DNA of 39,630 nt from Marmoricola sp. (GTDB lineage: Bacteria > Actinomycetota > Actinomycetes > Propionibacteriales > Nocardioidaceae): the NCBI GenBank assembly GCA_025964795.1, contig JAOPYC010000064.1, positions 1-39,630 of the forward strand. The letters run 5' to 3'. The notes under the pieces are model-generated. The model was not told the DNA's origin. It was given only the letters and a program-made list of their open reading frames with translations, and did no database searches. Of this stretch, positions 8,846-16,401 are shown piece by piece. Both the position numbers and the translations under genes were made by a program. The first letter of the stretch is position 1. Each line of letters starts with the position of its first letter.

Positions 8846-9639
8846 CCTCGTCATGGCCTAACGGACGCTCCGCGACGGTAGCGGTCACCGTCGACTTGGA
8901 CGCCGAGACAATGTGGACCTCGAAAGACGCAGCAAACGCGCGCCGGCCAGTTGTCATGAGCCAAGCAAAGTATGAGATCGACTTCGGAGTCGACTACTTC
9001 CTGGAGGCCTTCGCCGACTTGGGCATCGCCGCGACCTTCTTCGTTCCCGGGTGGGTCGCGGAACGCAATCCAAGCCTCGTCAGGAAGATTGCAGCCTCAG
9101 GACACGAGATCGCGAGCCACGGCTACGACCACACCCGGATCTCTGCGCATCCACCTGAGTTCGAAAAGTGGACCATCACTCGTTCGAAGCACATCCTCGA
9201 AGAGCTCACCGGTGAGCGAGTGCTTGGGTATCGCGCGCCGTACTTTGAGTTGACAGAGCAAACCCTCGACCTCCTGCGAGATCTCGAGATGTCCTACAGC
9301 AGCAATCTGATGAACTCGGTTCATCCCTACCGGCACCCGGACTCGGGAATCGTCGAGCTGCCCGTGAGCTGGATGTGGGACGACGGCCCCTATTACCTGT
9401 TCGCCACCGAACCTCCTAACTACCGGCAGATGTTCCCGCCGGCAGTCGTCCGTGACGCGTGGTACGCGGAGTTTCAAGCCTTGGCAGAACTCGGTGGCTT
9501 GATGAACTTGGTCCTGCATCCGCAACTTTCCGCACGACCGAGCCGGTTGGTGGCGCTTAAGAGCCTGCTCGAACAGATGAAGTCGGAAGGCGCGTGGCTC
9601 GCACCCTGCCGAGAAGTCGCAGACACCGTTCCGGCGTAA
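8842..9639 (+). CDS. NodB/PuuE-fold polysaccharide-deacetylase-like hydrolase, possible cyclic imidase
   Basis: A 265-residue single-domain NodB-fold protein without a signal peptide, so it is probably cytoplasmic and not acting on cell wall. Motifs: TVDLDAETMW (Asp18/Asp20), SHGYDHT (two metal-binding His), YRAPYF and LVLHPQ (late catalytic His). Cytoplasmic members include the allantoinase PuuE and bacterial cyclic-imide hydrolases, which open five- and six-membered imide rings. ATGA overlap with the M20 gene indicates one transcript. Ring opening of a cyclic imide or lactam, followed by hydrolysis of the half-amide by the next enzyme, is the reading I favour. Amide deacetylation of another metabolite remains possible. 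Confidence 0.82.
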   Translation: MTSSWPNGRSATVAVTVDLDAETMWTSKDAANARRPVVMSQAKYEIDFGVDYFLEAFADLGIAATFFVPGWVAERNPSLVRKIAASGHEIASHGYDHTRISAHPPEFEKWTITRSKHILEELTGERVLGYRAPYFELTEQTLDLLRDLEMSYSSNLMNSVHPYRHPDSGIVELPVSWMWDDGPYYLFATEPPNYRQMFPPAVVRDAWYAEFQALAELGGLMNLVLHPQLSARPSRLVALKSLLEQMKSEGAWLAPCREVADTVPA

Positions 9640-9713
9640 CCCGGAAGCGCGCTCACGGAACTAACCTCCGGAGCGAGCCACTCCCCAAGCAACGCGAGCA
9701 GGAGCCTGCGCAC

Positions 9714-10703
9714 ATGACCCCACGTGTCACCCTGATCTGCCTCGGCGGAACGATCGCGTCGACCTCTTCGGGCGACCGCGGGGGAGTCGCTCCCAACCTG
9801 CGGGGCGAGAACCTGCTTGCTGGTCTTGACCAGGAAGCTCTTGTCGCCCAGATGGACGTGATCGATGTCGCAACCGTGCCGTCGTGGGATCTCAACTTCG
9901 AACATGTCGCATCGGTCATTGACGAGATCGCCAAGGCAGTCGCCCGCGGATCCACCGGTGTAGTCATCACGCAGGGAACAGACACGCTGGAAGAAGTTGC
10001 TTTCGCGGTCGACCTTCTTGTCGACACCCGGGTCCCAGTCGCGTTCGTGGCGGCAATGCGACACAGCGGATCTCCAGGCTCAGACGGGCCCGCGAACCTT
10101 CGAGACGCCATCGCCACGGTCCTCGACCCTCGAGCGCGCGGCCTCGGGTGCATCGTTGTGATGAACGGCGAAGTCCACCATGCAGCCGACGTCAGGAAGA
10201 CGCATACGTCGTCGGTAGGCGCATTCTCATCTCCGGACGTGGGCCCGTGCGGGTGGATTCACGAGGGCGCGCTTCATCTGCGAGCACGCAGCAGCCACGG
10301 CCTCAAGCTGCACGTCGAGGAGCCGGCATCTATCCGGACGCCTCCATTGGTCAGGCTCGGGATCCAGGACGACGGCTGGTGGCTTGACCCAGTGCGATCG
10401 TTGAACTCGGGCCTCGTGATCGAAGGACTCGGAGGCGGCCACGTACCCAGCTCCATCGCGCCAGCGGTCGAAGAACTCGCTCGAGAGATTCCGGTCGTCA
10501 TGACGTCTCGCGCGGGCAGGGGTTCCGTCCTGACGAGCACATACGACGCGCCCGGCTCGGAGATCCCTCTTCGGCGCGCGGGCGTTATCTCTGCTGGCGT
10601 TCTCGATGGGATCAAGGCGAGGGTGCTCCTGGGAGTACTCCTGGCCCAGAAGGCCAGCAGGGCCGACATTGAATACGCGTTCGCTAGGTGCGGCTCGCGC
10701 TGA
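9714..10703 (+). CDS. Type II-like L-asparaginase-family amidohydrolase
   Basis: A 329-residue asparaginase/glutaminase-family enzyme. The N-terminal LICLGGTIAS carries the nucleophilic Thr (about residue 13). VITQGTDTLEE holds the second catalytic Thr-Asp pair, and DVRKTHTSSVGAF the conserved Lys. MRHSGSPGSDGPANLRDA is also typical. No signal peptide is present, so it probably acts in the cytoplasm. AGGAG 9 nt upstream of ATG 9714 decided the start; the frame is open further upstream, but that part is not protein-like. It is the last gene of the operon and probably deaminates a primary amide such as a half-amide intermediate. True asparagine hydrolysis cannot be excluded. Confidence 0.88.
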   Translation: MTPRVTLICLGGTIASTSSGDRGGVAPNLRGENLLAGLDQEALVAQMDVIDVATVPSWDLNFEHVASVIDEIAKAVARGSTGVVITQGTDTLEEVAFAVDLLVDTRVPVAFVAAMRHSGSPGSDGPANLRDAIATVLDPRARGLGCIVVMNGEVHHAADVRKTHTSSVGAFSSPDVGPCGWIHEGALHLRARSSHGLKLHVEEPASIRTPPLVRLGIQDDGWWLDPVRSLNSGLVIEGLGGGHVPSSIAPAVEELAREIPVVMTSRAGRGSVLTSTYDAPGSEIPLRRAGVISAGVLDGIKARVLLGVLLAQKASRADIEYAFARCGSR

Positions 10704-10718
10704 CCGCATCTTCGATGA

Positions 10719-10760
10719 TGTACAACAACACTTGACGCTGTGTTCATTCACACTTAACAT
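10719..10760 (+). promoter_or_regulatory. Promoter/operator P2 of the flavin reductase gene
   Basis: Two copies of the cluster dodecamer lie 22 bp apart, about two helical turns: TGTACAACAACA (10719-10730) and TGTTCATTCACA (10741-10752). The -35 TTGACG (10732-10737) and -10 TAACAT (10755-10760) are separated by exactly 17 nt. The predicted transcription start falls on a GTG at 10767. Confidence 0.7.
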
Positions 10761-10766
10761 CAAATG

Positions 10767-11330
10767 GTGACGCCAGCTCCCAAGGATCTCAAAAAGTCGT
10801 GCATGGGCATCTTCGGTGCGACTCCAGCTCCAGTGGCGATGGTCACTCTCCATGTGGAGGGTCGTCCGTGGGGAGTAACTGTCTCGTCGGTTATCCCAAT
10901 CACCATGGATCCTCCGAAGATTCTGGTCAGCCTCTTCGGCGACTCGATCGCAGCTCGACAGATTCTCCAGAACGGTGTTTTCGGCGTAAGCCTTCTCACC
11001 ACCGGGCATCAGTTTGTGGCTCGCGCGCAGGCACGGCCGAAGATGCCCAAGTTCCTCGATGGGGACCCGCACCAGGACGACCTGATCCAAGGGCCGGTCG
11101 CGCATCGAGCGACTCGTGCGTTGGTGGACCGCCCGCCCCGTATATCCCGCGCCGCGCACCTCGACTGCGAAGTCGTCAGCAACTGGGTGGTCGACGACCA
11201 CGTGCTTCTCGTCGGCCAAGTGACCGACGTACACGAGCCCGAGACTGGTGCTGAACGGCTTCTGTACGTGACAGGAAGGTTCGCCCAAGCTCTCCTCCTG
11301 GGCGCTGAGCCGCCGATCCAGAACGTCTGA
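10767..11330 (+). CDS. HpaC-type flavin reductase
   Basis: A protein of about 187 residues of the flavin-reductase-like (HpaC/ActVB) FMN-binding split-barrel family. Residues 13-60 show the family pattern: GATPAPVAMVTLHVEGRPWG, then TVSSVIPITMDPPKILVSLF. GVSLLT near 72-78 and a C-terminal VLLVGQVTDVH strand follow. It should reduce free FAD or FMN with NAD(P)H and hand it to the HpaB-type oxygenase upstream. It has its own promoter carrying the same operator, so both components should be co-regulated though separately transcribed. ATG 10764 and GTG 10767 are adjacent; the promoter geometry favours leaderless initiation at 10767. Confidence 0.88.
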   Translation: MTPAPKDLKKSCMGIFGATPAPVAMVTLHVEGRPWGVTVSSVIPITMDPPKILVSLFGDSIAARQILQNGVFGVSLLTTGHQFVARAQARPKMPKFLDGDPHQDDLIQGPVAHRATRALVDRPPRISRAAHLDCEVVSNWVVDDHVLLVGQVTDVHEPETGAERLLYVTGRFAQALLLGAEPPIQNV

Positions 11331-11399
11331 CCACGAGATCGCACCATGAACCCGATGGAGGCATTCCCCGAAGGAGGCAGCTTGTCGAGGTTGCCTTGC

Positions 11400-11713
11400 C
11401 TTAGGAATGGTGACCGGTACGGCGCCAGCCTGCGTGATGGCAGGCGGGTTGCCATCCAGACGGGGGGCCTGATCGAGGACGTTTCGAGGCGCCCGGACTA
11501 CGCGGCCAACGTGCCGACCGGCGGCCGACGCCGTTGCCCAGTGCGTCGGGATCGATGGTGCTTCTCGAGGATGTGCCTGCCTTCGGGTGCCTACACGACA
11601 TACTGCAGAGGTCTCGCACACGAGGCCGAACTGCGTTCGACACCGCGCTCGCACAGGTTCAGGAGGACCGCGAGCGCCCCCGACAGCAAGCTGATGGAAA
11701 GGTACGGAAGGGC
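11400..11713 (+). pseudogene. Remnant of a second HpaB-family monooxygenase gene
   Basis: Two blocks in different frames match the HpaB family. Block 1 (11400-11525) reads RYGASLRDGRRVAI...LIEDVSRRPDY, like the extreme N-terminus (compare SLRDGRRILA...VDDVTTHP in the intact gene). Block 2 (11642-11713) reads TALAQVQEDRERPRQQAD, like the family segment HALVNPQVDRSRPPHEQ near residues 150-170. The intervening 70-80 residues and the whole C-terminal part are missing. It is therefore a deleted, frameshifted paralogue and not a functional gene. I aligned the blocks by eye only. Confidence 0.55.
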
Positions 11714-11722
11714 TACCTTCCG
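11705..11722 (+). terminator. Short hairpin before the XRE-cupin gene
   Basis: CGGAAGG (11705-11711) pairs perfectly with CCTTCCG (11716-11722) around a 4-nt loop. No T-run follows. It may act as a weak terminator for the flavin reductase transcript, or be incidental within the decayed gene. Confidence 0.3.
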
Positions 11723-11772
11723 GCCTCAAGCAAACCGCGGACGCTCGAACGTCGGCGACGACAGGAGGCATC

Positions 11773-12399
11773 GTGCCTGATCCACAAGAGCCCGGCTACT
11801 TGGAGCTTGCCCGCACTTCGCCCCTCGAAAGCGGCGCCGGTCCGCACGCCGAGGAGCTTATTGTTCTCGGAGCTCGCCTCCGTGAGCTTCGTGCGAATCG
11901 GAACGTCAGCCTTCGCGCTGTCGCCGACTCCAGCGGGATCACGGCCAGCATGTTGAGCCAGGTTGAGCGGGGGATCGTGGCCCCGTCGCTCAACACGCTG
12001 TACGCGCTGTCCTCCTACTTCCAGGTCGGTCTCTTCGAACTTTTCCTCGAGGACACAACCGACCCCGGACGCGTCATCCGCAAAGCCGAAAGGCGGAAGG
12101 TTTCATTTCCCGGCTCCTCGGAAACCTATGACGTCCTGACGCCGAGCGGCGAGAAGGGCATGGCCGTGCTCGAGCTCGTTGTTCCGCCGGACCGAGGTGC
12201 GTTCGAACACGGGCTCTCACACCAAGGAACCGAATGCGCAGTAGTCCTTTCGGGAACAGCGGTGCTTCGACTCGGGTCGGCCGTGCAGGAGATGGAGGAG
12301 GGCGACTCAATATTCTTCCAAGCCACTGTGCCGCATCAGTACGAGTGCGGCGGCACGGATCCGGCAACGATTCTGGTGTTCACCACCCCCGCAATCTGA
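11773..12399 (+). CDS. XRE-family regulator with C-terminal cupin sensor
   Basis: A 208-residue regulator. An XRE/Cro helix-turn-helix occupies residues 30-85 (LGARLRELRANRNVSLRAVADSSG, SMLSQVERGIVAPSLNTLYALSSYF). A cupin barrel spans about 130-205 (GTECAVVLSGTAVLRLGS, GDSIFFQATVPHQYECGG). Such proteins bind a pathway metabolite in the cupin pocket and usually repress or tune catabolic and transport operons. AGGAGG before GTG 11773 fixes the start. It lies between the flavin reductase and the ABC importer, and is the only regulator within the cluster. It is the best candidate to bind the dodecamers repeated before three transcription units, which is an inference. Confidence 0.88.
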   Translation: MPDPQEPGYLELARTSPLESGAGPHAEELIVLGARLRELRANRNVSLRAVADSSGITASMLSQVERGIVAPSLNTLYALSSYFQVGLFELFLEDTTDPGRVIRKAERRKVSFPGSSETYDVLTPSGEKGMAVLELVVPPDRGAFEHGLSHQGTECAVVLSGTAVLRLGSAVQEMEEGDSIFFQATVPHQYECGGTDPATILVFTTPAI

Positions 12400-12420
12400 G
12401 GCTGGCAGAGCGAACTTGGT

Positions 12421-12440
12421 GCGGCGCGTCGTCGCGCCGC
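12421..12440 (+). terminator. Hairpin terminator after the XRE-cupin gene
   Basis: GCGGCGCG-TCGT-CGCGCCGC forms a perfect 8-bp stem with a tetraloop, 22 nt after the regulator stop and about 100 nt before the next promoter. There is no T-run, which is common for actinobacterial terminators. Confidence 0.55.
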
Positions 12441-12533
12441 CCTCGCCCCATAGATACGCATATGTGACCCACAACTCTTCGGCGCCCTGTGAACTGCTGA
12501 CTTCGGCGACAGATGCAGTGCAGGTGAAATTTA

Positions 12534-12575
12534 TGTGCAGTGACACTTGACACACGTTCATTGACAATCTAAGTT
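12534..12575 (+). promoter_or_regulatory. Promoter/operator P3 of the ABC importer operon
   Basis: TGTGCAGTGACA (12534-12545) and CGTTCATTGACA (12555-12566) are two dodecamer copies 21 bp apart. The -35 TTGACA is at 12547-12552 and the best -10, TAAGTT, at 12570-12575 (17-nt spacer). The block is near-identical to P1. The transcript would carry a leader of about 350 nt before the binding-protein gene. Confidence 0.65.
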
Positions 12576-12621
12576 TCGAGTGCCGGCGGGGGTCGGTGGG
12601 GGCCGGCGAGGGAGGTCACAC

Positions 12622-12705
12622 GTGATTGCTGAGAAGGCGATGAACGGCGCGGGGGGATCCCTCGGCGTCTGGCACAGCGCGATGCGTGTCCGACTTGCTC
12701 GCTGA
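12622..12705 (+). CDS. Possible 27-residue leader peptide upstream of the ABC importer
   Basis: A GTG at 12622 is preceded by a strong ribosome binding site, AGGGAGG, with 6-nt spacing. The frame encodes 27 residues, starting MIAEKAMNGAGG and ending MRVRLAR. It lies in the long leader of the importer transcript. A GGGGA/TCCCC mini-hairpin lies downstream, near 12724-12735. This could be a regulatory upstream ORF. No known leader-peptide family is recognised and it may be chance. Confidence 0.3.
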   Translation: MIAEKAMNGAGGSLGVWHSAMRVRLAR

Positions 12706-12932
12706 ACCAGCACAGTGATGAATCGGGGAGTTCCCCTACGTCTCGGCAACCGCGGAGGTCATACGTCGTGCTTTCAGCCGACTGCTCAGACTCTGCGGGA
12801 GCCGTCCAGCGTGATCCGCGCGAAGCCACGGAAACGACAGTCCTTCTGACATTGACTGGCGTCATCAATCTCGGGACCCAAACCCAGAAACGGCTCGCCA
12901 GAGCTGAGAGAACCACAGACAGGGGAACATGC

Positions 12933-13799
12933 ATGATGAAGAACGAGTCTCGGCGTCGATCTGGACGCCTGGCACGCCACCGGCAGCTCGCGGCCCTCGC
13001 TCTCACGGGCCTTCTCACGGCGTCCGTTGCCGGCTGCGGCTCGTCCTCCGGCGACGCCTCAGACCAGCTGAAAACCGTGAAGAGTGGCACCCTCACCCTC
13101 TGCGGAATCAACAACTACCCGCCGATGGAGTTCGTGCAGGACGGCAAGCTCGTCGGATACGACATTGACCTGTCCAAGGCCGTCGCAAAGAAGCTCGGCC
13201 TGAAGTACACCTACAAGGTGATGGCGTTCGAGGGCCTCATCCCGTCTATGCAGTCGAAGCGCTGCGACGCGGCATGGTCGGCCATGTACCTCAACGACGA
13301 ACGTCAGAAGGTAGCGGACCCGATCACGTATCTCTACACCAGCGCTCAGGCACTCGTCGCGGCCGGCAATCCGCGCGGGATCCAGACTGAGGACGACCTG
13401 GCGGGCAAGAAGGCCGCCATCGACGCGTCTTCTGCCAACCTGCAGGTCGCCAAGGACATGAACAAGGCCCTCAAGGCGAAGGGTCTCGAGCCGATGCAGA
13501 TCCAGGAATACGCCAAGGCTCCGGATGCCTTCCAGCAGATCCGTGTTGGACGCGCCGATGTCGCGATCGACGGCGACACGGTCCTCGGCTACCTGGCGAA
13601 GCAGGAGCCCGACCACTACCAGTACGTGCGCATCAAGGACAAGGCCGATGGGTCAGTCGCGGTCTACGTGACCAAGGGAAGTCCTTTGAAGGAAGCGATC
13701 GCCAAGGCGTTCTCGGAGCTGAAGGCGGACGGGACCATGGCGAAGCTGTGCGAGAAGTGGGGCCTCGACCTCAAGAACCTGGATGTGCTCCCCGACTAG
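12933..13799 (+). CDS. Family-3 solute-binding lipoprotein of an amino-acid-type ABC importer
   Basis: A 288-residue extracytoplasmic binding protein. Residues 1-35 form a lipoprotein signal (Arg-rich start, hydrophobic core, lipobox SVAG-Cys35). The mature part is SBP family 3: GTLTLCGINNYPPMEFVQDGKLVGYDIDLSKAVAKKLG, AMYLNDERQKVADPITY and GRADVAIDGDTVLGYL. These proteins bind polar amino acids or similar small amphoteric compounds. GGGGA lies upstream of ATG 12933 (ATG 12936 is equally close); an in-frame GTG at 12768 would place 55 non-signal residues in front and is rejected. It is followed by its permease and ATPase. In this cluster it probably captures the pathway substrate. Confidence 0.92.
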   Translation: MMKNESRRRSGRLARHRQLAALALTGLLTASVAGCGSSSGDASDQLKTVKSGTLTLCGINNYPPMEFVQDGKLVGYDIDLSKAVAKKLGLKYTYKVMAFEGLIPSMQSKRCDAAWSAMYLNDERQKVADPITYLYTSAQALVAAGNPRGIQTEDDLAGKKAAIDASSANLQVAKDMNKALKAKGLEPMQIQEYAKAPDAFQQIRVGRADVAIDGDTVLGYLAKQEPDHYQYVRIKDKADGSVAVYVTKGSPLKEAIAKAFSELKADGTMAKLCEKWGLDLKNLDVLPD

Positions 13800-13840
13800 C
13801 GGAGACGTTGAGTTCGGGTTACGGAACTGAAAGGAAGCCG

Positions 13841-14560
13841 ATGTCGTTCGATACCAATCTCTTCTGGGATTCATTGTTCTCTCGGGAGTTCGCCAATGGC
13901 GCTTTACTGGCGATCGTAGTTGCGCTCATTGCGCAGGCTGGCGGCATCGTCATCGGCTTCCTTTTGGCCTTGATTCGAATGAACAAGGTTCCGGTGCTAT
14001 CCCACATCGCCTGGTTCTACATCTGGATCCTGAGGGCCCTGCCGACCCTGCTGGTCCTCCTGATCGTCTGGAACGCATTCCCGCAGTTCATTCCCTCGAT
14101 GAAGGACCCGTGGTTCACCCCGTTCATCGCAGCGTGCATTGGCTTGGGGTTCCAAGAAGGTGCCTACATGTCGGAGATTCTCCGCTCCGCGCTGTCGGCC
14201 GTGGACGAGGGACAAAACACGGCAGCACGCGCGCTCGGCATGACGCCGATCCAGTCGATGCGAAGGGTGCTCATCCCGCAGATGATCCGCGTTGCGATTC
14301 CGCCCACGAGCAACGAGTTCATCAACATGATCAAGTACACCTCTCTTGCGAGCGTCATCGCACTCCAGGAGCTGCTTACGCGGGCGCAGGTCCAGGTTGC
14401 GTCAACCTTCCGTTACGCGGAGTACTACGCGGCGGCCGCCGTCTACTACCTGGTGATCGTGAGCGTGCTGACCATCGCTCAATCGAGGCTCGAGAAGCGG
14501 TATCTGTGGACGTCGCGGCAACCGCATGTCACTACTCCTGTTGAAACGGAGACGCCGTGA
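13841..14560 (+). CDS. Amino-acid-type ABC permease (HisM/GlnP family)
   Basis: A 240-residue inner-membrane subunit with about five hydrophobic helices. The coupling-helix EAA signature is [29 protein letters not shown] (residues about 107-135), followed by [20 protein letters not shown], both typical of polar-amino-acid permeases. A single permease gene suggests a homodimeric channel. AAAGGA before ATG 13841 sets the start. Its stop overlaps the ATPase start (GTGA). It carries the solute captured by the upstream lipoprotein across the membrane. Confidence 0.92.
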   Translation: MSFDTNLFWDSLFSREFANGALLAIVVALIAQAGGIVIGFLLALIRMNKVPVLSHIAWFYIWILRALPTLLVLLIVWNAFPQFIPSMKDPWFTPFIAACIGLGFQEGAYMSEILRSALSAVDEGQNTAARALGMTPIQSMRRVLIPQMIRVAIPPTSNEFINMIKYTSLASVIALQELLTRAQVQVASTFRYAEYYAAAAVYYLVIVSVLTIAQSRLEKRYLWTSRQPHVTTPVETETP

Positions 14561-15339
14561 AGCAGAACATGCACACCGAACCTGGTTCGCCCCTCCTCTA
14601 CGCGGAGGGAATTACGAAGTCGTACGGACAGCAGCACGTGCTTCGAAGCACCGACTTCTCCGTCCGCGAGGGTGAAGTCAAGGCCATCCTCGGCCGGAGT
14701 GGTTCCGGGAAGAGCACCCTGCTCCGGTGCACGGCGCTACTGGAGTTGCCGGACAGCGGCAACATCTGGTTCAAGGGCGCCAAACTCGGAAAGAAGCCTG
14801 ACTCCGACCGCTGGCTCAGGGAAACACAGCTCGCACGCCAGCGTCGAGAAATAGGCATGGTCTTCCAACGCTTCAATCTCTTCCCCCACCTCACGGCACT
14901 CGAAAACGTAGGAATCGGGCCGCGAACGATCCAGGGCGTCGGTGCCGATGAGTGCGCTGAGCGCGCCATGGCAGAGCTGAAGCATGTCGACATGGCTCAG
15001 TGCGCGGGCAAGTACCCCCAAGAACTCTCCGGAGGTCAGCAACAGCGAGTGGCGATTGCCCGAGCGTTGGTCATGAATCCAAAGGTCATGCTGTTCGACG
15101 AACCTACGTCAGCCCTGGATCCCGAGCTGGTGGGAGGCGTGCTCAAGGTCATGGAGCGTCTCGCCTCCGAGGGCATGACGATGGTCGTCGTTACGCACGA
15201 GGTTCGATTCGCACGGCATGTCGCCGACACTGTGGTGATGTTTCATGAGGGCCGCATCGTCGAGGAGGCCACGCCCGAGGAGTTCTTCGACGACCCGAAG
15301 AGTGACGCGACCCGCCAGTTCCTGAAGCACGTCATCTAG
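14557..15339 (+). CDS. Amino-acid-type ABC transporter ATPase (GlnQ/HisP family)
   Basis: A 260-residue nucleotide-binding subunit. Walker [10 protein letters not shown] at 46-54, Q-loop [10 protein letters not shown], signature [15 protein letters not shown], Walker [15 protein letters not shown] and the switch histidine in [10 protein letters not shown] are all intact. The GTG start overlaps the permease stop. It powers the importer formed with the two upstream genes and is the last intact gene of cluster 1. Within 40 nt of its stop, a well-placed GGAGGAAA and ATG open a 17-codon frame (MQLGEEDRRPLLVSNPH) that ends abruptly. This may be the beginning of a truncated further gene. Confidence 0.93.
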   Translation: MKQNMHTEPGSPLLYAEGITKSYGQQHVLRSTDFSVREGEVKAILGRSGSGKSTLLRCTALLELPDSGNIWFKGAKLGKKPDSDRWLRETQLARQRREIGMVFQRFNLFPHLTALENVGIGPRTIQGVGADECAERAMAELKHVDMAQCAGKYPQELSGGQQQRVAIARALVMNPKVMLFDEPTSALDPELVGGVLKVMERLASEGMTMVVVTHEVRFARHVADTVVMFHEGRIVEEATPEEFFDDPKSDATRQFLKHVI

Positions 15340-15417
15340 CGGCGTCCGCGCGGGAGGAAACCGCAATGCAACTGGGTGAGGAAGACCGTCGCCCGCTCCT
15401 GGTTTCGAATCCCCATT

Positions 15418-15621
15418 AGCAGGGACGCGGTGCCAGTGCGTGCCCGGAGGGCGCGGGCCTCGGCCAGGACGTCGACATCGGTTTGGGCGATCGAGTGGCG
15501 CCTGCGACCGGGACGGCTGCGGTAGGCAGGTGACCCTTGGTGATGAGCTTGGGGACGTTCGAGGGGGTGGGCAGCCGAGGAACTCGGCGGCTTGTTGGTG
15601 GATCACCCACTCGTTCACGTC
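15418..15621 (-). pseudogene. Frameshifted excisionase-type helix-turn-helix gene
   Basis: Minus-strand pieces in shifting frames assemble into an excisionase/antitoxin-like DNA-binding domain: NEWVIHQQAAEFLG, then NVPKLITKGHLPTAAV, then RRHSIAQTDVDVLAEARALRAR. This matches the usual order helix-turn-helix, GHLPxxxVGxHRRI, DVxxLAExRR. Several frame changes within 200 bp show it is inactive. Such proteins accompany toxins or integrases; no partner gene is visible. Confidence 0.5.
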
Positions 15622-16014
15622 GGGAGGGTGCCCCGGTCTGGGCGTGCAAGCGCCCCTCTTGACTGAAGCCAGAGGGGGTCAAGACAGAAGTTCTGGGGGG
15701 AGTCGTCGTCTGGCGCTCGAGCGTCGTGACGGACAGTGCGGTGCTGCTCGCGAGGGTGGTCGTGGTGGCTCGGCTGCGGCTGCGCGAACGCGGGGGAGTG
15801 CGGCCGTGCTTGCCGGGGCGGCGGCGATGGCGAGCTGCGCCTCGCGCTGCTCGGGTCGTAGCATGAAGTCTGTTTGCGCGTGCGCAGACCAAGATTTTGA
15901 ACGCCGCCGATGCGCTTGTTTATGATCACGTCGTGCGCCTCCTCGTCACATTGCCAGTGCTGTCGTGCAGAGTTCGTCGCTCGCTATGGGGTCGGACGAA
16001 AGTGGCTGGACCAA

Positions 16015-16401
16015 ATGAGTGCTGACGGCGTCCTCGGGGCCCCCGATCCCGCTGAGCACCTCGCCCAGGACCCGATCTTCCAGGCGACCGCGTCGACTAG
16101 GGCGCGGTTTCCAGGCCCCGAGCCTGCGGCGACGGCGTTGCTCAAAGCTCGGGCGGAGATAGATCAGCTGAAGGCCGGACTGAGGTCGCGGACAGTGATC
16201 GGTCAGGCCACGGGCTTGGTGATGGCTAGTCGGCAACTTACTGCCGATGCAGCGTTCGCGCTCCTGATCGAGATGTCTCAACGCACTAACGTGAAGCTCC
16301 ATGAGATCGCCGAGCGGCTGGTGGCCGAGGCGGACGTACGGGGCCGGGTCGTGTCTTCGCCGCGGAATCGTGCGTCGAGCCGACGGGACTCGAGGGAATA
16401 G
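16015..16401 (+). CDS. ANTAR-domain protein (RNA-binding antiterminator type)
   Basis: About 128 residues from ATG 16015. The ANTAR three-helix domain fills the C-terminal half: LKARAEIDQLKAGLRSRTVIGQATGLVMASRQL, then ADAAFALLIEMSQRTNVKLHEIAERLV. ANTAR domains bind paired hairpins in mRNA and prevent termination; in actinobacteria they often follow GAF sensors. No GAF domain is recognisable here, and the frame extends upstream to an ATG at 15910 without a ribosome binding site, so the N-terminus may be truncated. It follows decayed DNA and may itself be a remnant, though the ANTAR part is intact. Confidence 0.7.
   Translation: MSADGVLGAPDPAEHLAQDPIFQATASTRARFPGPEPAATALLKARAEIDQLKAGLRSRTVIGQATGLVMASRQLTADAAFALLIEMSQRTNVKLHEIAERLVAEADVRGRVVSSPRNRASSRRDSRE

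Noticed and set aside
10227..11771. 514-codon minus-strand open frame
   Set aside because: It is antisense to the asparaginase and flavin reductase genes, both clearly real; the reverse translation has no family features.
12700..12860. Possible SAM- or guanidine-type riboswitch in the importer leader
   Set aside because: Short strings such as CGGCAACC resemble parts of known motifs, but the required paired elements could not be assembled.
15395..15425. tRNA-like T-arm sequence TGGTTTCGAATCCCC
   Set aside because: Only the T-arm-like string is present. No acceptor, D or anticodon stems can be formed around it.
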